A stretch of DNA of 64,000 bases from the NCBI GenBank assembly GCA_963732345.1, contig CAVSZI010000020.1, positions 90,577-154,576 on the forward strand, given 5' to 3'. Every line of letters starts with the position of its first letter. Within the stretch, counting starts at the first letter, position 1. Positions 59,347-64,000 of this stretch are shown piece after piece. The DNA comes from Bog-532 sp963732345 (GTDB lineage Bacteria; Actinomycetota; Actinomycetes; Streptosporangiales; Streptosporangiaceae). Made by a program: the position numbers and the translations under genes. The notes under the pieces were generated by a model. The model saw only the letters and a list, made by a program, of their open reading frames with translations, had not been told where the DNA came from and ran no database searches.

Positions 59347-62300
59347 TCAGATGTTGCGGCGGTACTGGCCGCCCACTTCAAAGAACGCGTCGGTGATCTG
59401 CTGCAGGGTGCAGACGCGGGCCGCGTCCATCAGCACGGCGAACACGTTGTCACCGGAGCGGGCCGCCTGCTGCAGGGCGGCCAGCGCGTCGTGGGCCACC
59501 TCCCGGTTGCGTTCGGTGAAGTCACGGACCCGTTCCAGCTGGGAACGCTTTTCCTGGTCGGTGGCGCGGGCCAGTTCGACCGGGGGCGGCTCCGTCCCCT
59601 GCGGGTTGCGGAAGGTGTTGACGCCGACGACGGGCAGGCTGCCGTCGTGCTTGCGGTGCTCGTACAGCATCGACTCGTCCTGGATCCGGCCGCGCTGGTA
59701 ACCGGTCTCCATCGCGCCGAGCACCCCGCCGCGCTCGCTGATCCGGTCGAACTCGGCCAGGACCGCCTCCTCGACCAGTTCGGTCAGCTCGTCGATGATG
59801 AACGAGCCCTGCAGCGGGTTCTCGTTCATGGCCAGGCCCCACTCCCGGTTGATGATCAGCTGGATGGCCAGGGCCCGCCGGACCGACTCCTCACTGGGGG
59901 TGGTGACCGCCTCGTCGTAGGCGTTGGTGTGCAGGCTGTTGCAGTTGTCGTAGATGGCGGTGAGGGCCTGCAGGGTGGTGCGGATGTCGTTGAAGCTCAT
60001 CTCCTGGGCGTGCAGCGACCGCCCCGAGGTCTGCACGTGGTACTTCAGTTTCTGGGACCGCTCGTTCGCGCCGTACCGCTCCCGCATGGCGACCGCCCAG
60101 ATCCGCCGCGCGACCCGGCCGATCACCGAGTACTCGGCGTCCATCCCGTTGGAGAAGAAGAACGACAGGTTGGGCGCGAAATCGTCGATGTCCATGCCGC
60201 GGGCCAGGTACGCCTCCACGTAGGTGAACCCGTTGGCCAGGGTGAACGCGAGCTGGCTGATCGGGTTGGCGCCGGCCTCGGCGATGTGGTAGCCGGAGAT
60301 CGACACCGAGTAGAAGTTGCGGACCTCCTTCGCGATGAACCACTCCTGGATGTCGGCCATCATCCGCAGGCTGAACTCGGTCGAGAAGATGCACGTGTTC
60401 TGGCCCTGGTCCTCCTTGAGGATGTCGGCCTGCACGGTGCCGCGCACGCTGGACAGGACCTCGGCCCGGATCGCGGCGGCCTCCTCCTGGCTGGGCGGAC
60501 GCCCCTCGGCGCTGGCGAACGCCTCCAGGCCCTGGTCGATGGCGGTGTTGAGGAAGAAAGCCAGGATCGCCGGGGCCGGCCCGTTGATCGTCATCGACAC
60601 CGACGTGGACGGCGAGGACAGGTCGAACCCGGCGTAGAGGGCCTTCATGTCCTCCAGCGTCGCGATCGAGACCCCCGAGGTGCCGACCTTGCCGTAGACA
60701 TCGGGACGTTCTCCGGGATCGCGCCCGTAGAGGGTGACGGAGTCGAACGCGGTGGACAGCCGGGTCGCCGGGGCATGCTCGGCGAGCAGCTTGAAACGGC
60801 GGTTGGTCCGGAACGGGTCGCCCTCCCCGGCGAACATCCGCGCCGGGTCCTCCCCCTCCCGCTTGAAGGAAAACACCCCGGCGGTGAACGGGAAGTAGCC
60901 CGGCAGGTTCTCCTCCCGCAGGAACCGCAGCAGTTCCCCGTGGTCGGTGTACCGCGGCAGCGCCACGCGCGGGATCCGGTTCCCGGACAGGGTCTCGCGG
61001 GTCAGCTGGGTGCGCGGCTCGCGGTCGCCGGCCACCTGCTCCTCGCCCGAGTACGCCTTCACCACGGCCGGCCAGCCCTCGAGCAGCCCGGCGCCGACCT
61101 CACCGAGGTCCTGCCGGGCGTGGCGGGCCAGCGCGGTCACGGCCGCGGCCGGCGACCCGGCGTGGTCACCGGCGGCGGCCAGTTCCGCGCCGACTTCGGT
61201 CAGCCGCTGCAGGCGCCGCGCCGCCGCCACCTGCCGGGCGGTCTCCGCGTGGTACTCGCCGACGGCCACGGCGATCTCGGCCAGATATGTGGTCCGGGCC
61301 GGGGGGATGATCGGTGCCGCGCCGGTGGACGTGCGCCCCACCGCGGCCGGCAGCACTCCTTCGGACAGGTGCAGCCCATGCCCGGCCAGCAGCCTGGCCA
61401 CGTGCTGGTACAGCGCGGTGACGCCGTTGTCGTTGAAGGTGGCGGCGCTGGTCCCGAAGACGGGCATGTCCTCCGGCCGCGCGCCGAACGCCTCCCGGTT
61501 GCGGATCAGCTGGCGGGACACGTCCCGGAGGGCGTCGGCGGCACCACGCCGGTCGAACTTGTTGATCGCGACGGCGTCGGCGAAGTCCAGCATCTCGATC
61601 TTTTCCAGCTGGGACGGCGCGCCGAACTCGGGGGTCATCACATACAGCGAGACGTCAGCCAGCGGAACGATCCCCGCGTCGCCCTGCCCGATCCCGGGCG
61701 TCTCCAGGATCACCAGGTCATATCCCGCCGCCTGGCAGGCGCCGATGATGGCCTCGATATTCTCCGGCAGCTCGTGGGCCCCCCGGGTGGCCAGCGACCG
61801 GAAAAACAGGTGATCCCCGTCGAGGGCGTTCATCCGGATCCGGTCACCCAGCAGCGCGCCGCCGGCCCGCCGCCGGGTCGGGTCGACCGCGAGCACGGCC
61901 ACCCGCAGCTTGTCCTGCTGGTCGGTGCGCAGCCGGCGGACCAGCTCGTCGGTCAGCGAGGACTTGCCAGAGCCGCCCGTTCCGGTGATCCCGAGCACGG
62001 GCACCCGCCGGGACACCGCGGCGGCGGCCAGCGAGGCACGGTCCGCCTCCGGCATACGGCCGCCCTGCAGGCAGGTGATCGCCCGGGCCAGGGCCCGCCG
62101 CTCGCCGGCCAGCACGGCCTCGACCGGGGCCGGGCTGTCCGCCAGGTCGGTGTCGCAGTCCCGGATGAGCTGGTTGATCATCCCGGGCAGGCCGAGCCGC
62201 TGGCCGTCTTCGGGGGAGAAGATCCGGACCCCGGCCGCGGCCAGCCGCGCGATCTCGTCCGGGACGATGACCCCGCCGCCGCCACCGTAGATCCGGACGT

Positions 62301-62592
62301 GCCCGGCCCCGGCCTCGGCCAGCAACTGCGCCAGGTACTCGAAGTACTCGACGTGCCCGCCCTGGTAGGAGCTGACCGCGACGCCCTGGGCGTCCTCCTC
62401 CAGCACCGCGTCGACCACTGCGCGGACCGACCGGTCGTGCCCGAGGTGCACGACTTCGGCGCCCTGCGCCTGCAGGATGCGGCGCATGATGTTGATCGCG
62501 GCGTCGTGCCCGTCGAACAGCGCCGCCGCCGTGACGAACCGCACCGGGTGCACCGGGGCGTGCAACTCCGGTCCCTGCTCCGAAACTGCCAC
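59347..62592 (-). CDS. icmF: Fused isobutyryl-CoA mutase IcmF
   Basis: A 1081-residue enzyme. The B12-binding domain comes first (FDGHDAAINIMRRI near residues 26-39), then a MeaB-like GTPase chaperone with Walker A GTGGSGKSS near 204-212 and LRVAVLAVDPTRRRAGGALL, and last the large mutase barrel (GTEPPPVELARATDQEKRSQ near the C-terminus). It interconverts isobutyryl-CoA and n-butyryl-CoA with adenosylcobalamin, in valine and butyrate metabolism, and its own G-domain guards cofactor loading. A MarR regulator is divergent from it. Confidence 0.95.
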   Translation of the reverse strand: MAVSEQGPELHAPVHPVRFVTAAALFDGHDAAINIMRRILQAQGAEVVHLGHDRSVRAVVDAVLEEDAQGVAVSSYQGGHVEYFEYLAQLLAEAGAGHVRIYGGGGGVIVPDEIARLAAAGVRIFSPEDGQRLGLPGMINQLIRDCDTDLADSPAPVEAVLAGERRALARAITCLQGGRMPEADRASLAAAAVSRRVPVLGITGTGGSGKSSLTDELVRRLRTDQQDKLRVAVLAVDPTRRRAGGALLGDRIRMNALDGDHLFFRSLATRGAHELPENIEAIIGACQAAGYDLVILETPGIGQGDAGIVPLADVSLYVMTPEFGAPSQLEKIEMLDFADAVAINKFDRRGAADALRDVSRQLIRNREAFGARPEDMPVFGTSAATFNDNGVTALYQHVARLLAGHGLHLSEGVLPAAVGRTSTGAAPIIPPARTTYLAEIAVAVGEYHAETARQVAAARRLQRLTEVGAELAAAGDHAGSPAAAVTALARHARQDLGEVGAGLLEGWPAVVKAYSGEEQVAGDREPRTQLTRETLSGNRIPRVALPRYTDHGELLRFLREENLPGYFPFTAGVFSFKREGEDPARMFAGEGDPFRTNRRFKLLAEHAPATRLSTAFDSVTLYGRDPGERPDVYGKVGTSGVSIATLEDMKALYAGFDLSSPSTSVSMTINGPAPAILAFFLNTAIDQGLEAFASAEGRPPSQEEAAAIRAEVLSSVRGTVQADILKEDQGQNTCIFSTEFSLRMMADIQEWFIAKEVRNFYSVSISGYHIAEAGANPISQLAFTLANGFTYVEAYLARGMDIDDFAPNLSFFFSNGMDAEYSVIGRVARRIWAVAMRERYGANERSQKLKYHVQTSGRSLHAQEMSFNDIRTTLQALTAIYDNCNSLHTNAYDEAVTTPSEESVRRALAIQLIINREWGLAMNENPLQGSFIIDELTELVEEAVLAEFDRISERGGVLGAMETGYQRGRIQDESMLYEHRKHDGSLPVVGVNTFRNPQGTEPPPVELARATDQEKRSQLERVRDFTERNREVAHDALAALQQAARSGDNVFAVLMDAARVCTLQQITDAFFEVGGQYRRNI

Positions 62593-62657
62593 CGTTCCTC
62601 CTACGCTGGTGAGCGGCCACGCCCAGCCCCCAGGCCGACTAATTCTTGGACGGCGAA

Positions 62658-62675
62658 TATTTTGACGTTAAAATA
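62658..62675. promoter_or_regulatory. Palindrome between icmF and the MarR gene
   Basis: TATTTTGACGTTAAAATA is an 18-bp inverted repeat with two mismatching centre-flank bases (16 of 18 match) in the only AT-rich patch of the 211-bp divergent gap. Size and symmetry suit a MarR-family operator controlling icmF and the regulator itself. Inferred. Confidence 0.5.
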
Positions 62676-62803
62676 AAACTCACCTGTCGTCAAGAGCCGT
62701 CCCGGCCTGCCCGTCCCCGCTGGGCCGCCCCGGCCCGCCCCGGCCGGGCCGCCCCGCGCTGGTCATGGCCCGGCTCGGGCTCTCGTCATCTACGGTATGC
62801 AGC

Positions 62804-63385
62804 ATGCCCGATTCACAGAGCCTCGATCCCATCGCCGAGGCACACCGGCAGTGGAGCGCGCGCTGGCCGGAGCAGGCCGACCGCATGGCCGCCGTCACCT
62901 CGGTGATGCGGGTCCAGCAGTTGCTGCTGAGCCGGGTGGAGGGCACGCTCAAGCCGTACGGCCTGACCTTCGCCGCCTATGAGGCGCTGCGCCTGCTGGC
63001 CTTCAGCCGCCGCGGATCGCTGCCCATGGGCAAGATGGGCGAGCGGCTCATGGTCCACCCCGCCTCCGTGACCAACGCCATCACCCGGCTGGAACACCGC
63101 GGCCTGGTCGAACGGCGGCTGTCCCCCGATGACCGGCGCGTCGTCCTGGCCACGATCACGCCGGACGGCCAGGCGCTGGTGCGTGAGGCGACGGAGGCGC
63201 TCAACCAGGCTTCGTTCGGGCTGCCCGGCCTCACCGCGGGCCAGGCCGCCGAGGTGACGTCCGCCCTGCGCGCCCTCCGGGTCGCGGGCGGGGACGCCGC
63301 CGCCGGGACCCGGATGCCGCCGGCAGTCACCGGCGACCTTGAGCCAGCCGACCAGGCCGGTGATCCGGACCGGCACCGGCCTTAG
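62804..63385 (+). CDS. MarR-family transcriptional regulator
   Basis: A 193-residue winged-helix protein. Helical N-terminus, then LTFAAYEALRLLAFSRRGSL, the recognition helix region MVHPASVTNAITRLEHRGLV, and the wing ERRLSPDDRRVVLATITPDG with the family Asp-Asp-Arg. The C-terminal 30 residues are polar. It is divergent from icmF and likely regulates it, perhaps in response to an acyl-CoA. ATG at 62804; no clear ribosome site, so it may be leaderless. Confidence 0.85.
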   Translation: MPDSQSLDPIAEAHRQWSARWPEQADRMAAVTSVMRVQQLLLSRVEGTLKPYGLTFAAYEALRLLAFSRRGSLPMGKMGERLMVHPASVTNAITRLEHRGLVERRLSPDDRRVVLATITPDGQALVREATEALNQASFGLPGLTAGQAAEVTSALRALRVAGGDAAAGTRMPPAVTGDLEPADQAGDPDRHRP

Positions 63386-63439
63386 CTGGCCTGTCCCCGC
63401 CATCTTCCGGGAGTGCGGCAACGGGGAGACCCGCGGGGC

Positions 63440-64000
63440 TCACCCGGGCGCGGCCGGGGTGACCGTCGCGGGATACCTCTTGGCGAAGGCCGCTATCGAG
63501 TCGTGCCTGATCGCGGTCCAGAGCTCATTGCTCACGGACGAGTTGAGATACTCATCACCCGAAACGGTGTATGTGGGCGCCGTCACGAAGGTACCCGCGC
63601 TGCCGCCCACACCGTCGAGCCGGGTGGCGAAACCCTCCACCTCGGAGTTGGTGAAGTTGCTGTCCACGGTCAGCATGGCGACCATGGCATGGACCACCCG
63701 GACGGCGGTCAGCGGGTTGGTGAGCAAATGCTCGTTGGTTATCTTGTCCAGGATCGCCCGGAGCAGGCTCTGCTGCAGCACCACCCGGGAGTCCGGGGAG
63801 ATCGAAGGGTTCCGCACGTAGTACACGGCCGTGATCCCATTCAGGTGGTTGACCCCGGCGTGGAAGGTGTACCCCTTGGCCACGGTCTTCTTCGGCAGGG
63901 TGACGTTCACCCCGCCGATGACATTGATCAAGTTCGAGACCCCGGTGAACTTGATCCTCGCATAATGGTCGATCTGTACGTGGGTGAGCTGCTCCACCGT
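63440..64000 (-). CDS. LytR-CpsA-Psr (LCP) family protein, 5' end outside the window
   Basis: The C-terminal 187 residues of an LCP protein: TVEQLTHVQIDHYARIKFTG, NVIGGVNVTLP, LNGITAVYYVRNPSISPDSR (conserved Arg/Asp region) and VLQQSLLRAILDK. LCP enzymes transfer lipid-linked glycopolymers onto peptidoglycan outside the membrane. The frame continues through the window edge, so the membrane anchor is not visible. Convergent with the MarR gene. Confidence 0.85.
   Translation of the reverse strand, partial: TVEQLTHVQIDHYARIKFTGVSNLINVIGGVNVTLPKKTVAKGYTFHAGVNHLNGITAVYYVRNPSISPDSRVVLQQSLLRAILDKITNEHLLTNPLTAVRVVHAMVAMLTVDSNFTNSEVEGFATRLDGVGGSAGTFVTAPTYTVSGDEYLNSSVSNELWTAIRHDSIAAFAKRYPATVTPAAPG

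Noticed and set aside
59269..62676. A plus-strand open frame of more than 1100 codons opposite icmF
   Set aside because: It mirrors the high-GC codon pattern of icmF, is rich in Gly/Arg/Pro/Asp without family motifs, and icmF itself is unmistakable.

Overview
The window is high-GC (about 70 percent by eye), densely coding actinobacterial DNA. GTG starts and 4-bp GTGA or ATGA gene overlaps are frequent. Several families point to a soil-type member of the Actinomycetota that makes mycofactocin and coenzyme F420: an NDMA-dependent methanol dehydrogenase with a mycofactocin methyltransferase, an F420-type luciferase-like oxidoreductase, a fused isobutyryl-CoA mutase, a DprE1-like oxidase, an LCP protein and a CYTH-CHAD protein. 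I cannot fix the genus. No rRNA, tRNA or CRISPR array was found.

Layout. 0-1 kb: three coupled one-helix membrane proteins. 1-4.1 kb (minus): a five-gene MoxR ATPase / VWA operon with a GIY-YIG protein. 4.2-16 kb: mixed metabolic genes (GNAT, M20 amidohydrolase, LLM oxidoreductase, SixA phosphatase, two exported proteins, aldo/keto reductase, a DMT-like transporter, CYTH-CHAD). 16-21 kb: a LigD without a ligase domain, a membrane protein and an epimerase, then a palindrome-rich intergenic region. 21-32.6 kb: HAD hydrolase, catalase and the methanol/alcohol-oxidation cluster: mno, MoxR, VWA and mftM on plus, then an iron alcohol dehydrogenase, a GAF histidine kinase and a LuxR-type regulator converging on minus. 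32.6-37 kb: fragments of OsmC, SufS and an acyl-CoA ligase around a STAS protein, a DUF885 hydrolase and a regulator without its HTH.

37.4-42.8 kb is the most distinctive part and looks more AT-rich at third codon positions than its surroundings. It is an exopolysaccharide operon. A NodC/HasA-type glycosyltransferase is fused in one chain to a NodB-type polysaccharide deacetylase. It is followed by a UDP-HexNAc 6-dehydrogenase, a GH16 glycanase and a lipoprotein. Upstream lie two broken glycosyltransferase remnants and five perfect-period 25-bp tandem repeats. 43-49.6 kb: a frameshifted DprE1-like oxidase, a metal-receptor protein, a protein made of 36-residue tandem repeats, an SDR plus Baeyer-Villiger monooxygenase pair and a NylB-like hydrolase. 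49.6-55.1 kb: two histidine kinases flanking PspA, which is joined in frame to a TnpB remnant. 55.5-59.3 kb: a small accessory patch with a lipoprotein, broken TetR and SDR genes, an orphan antitoxin, a Clp-N protein, an integrase stump, VapBC and a NUDIX stump. 59.3-64 kb: icmF, a divergent MarR regulator with a palindromic candidate operator, and an LCP protein cut by the window end.

A general feature is the number of gene fragments and single frameshifts (about 18) lying between intact genes. Another is repeat expansion inside protein linkers (LigD, MftM, iron ADH). Identifications rest on motifs read by eye; no database search was possible.
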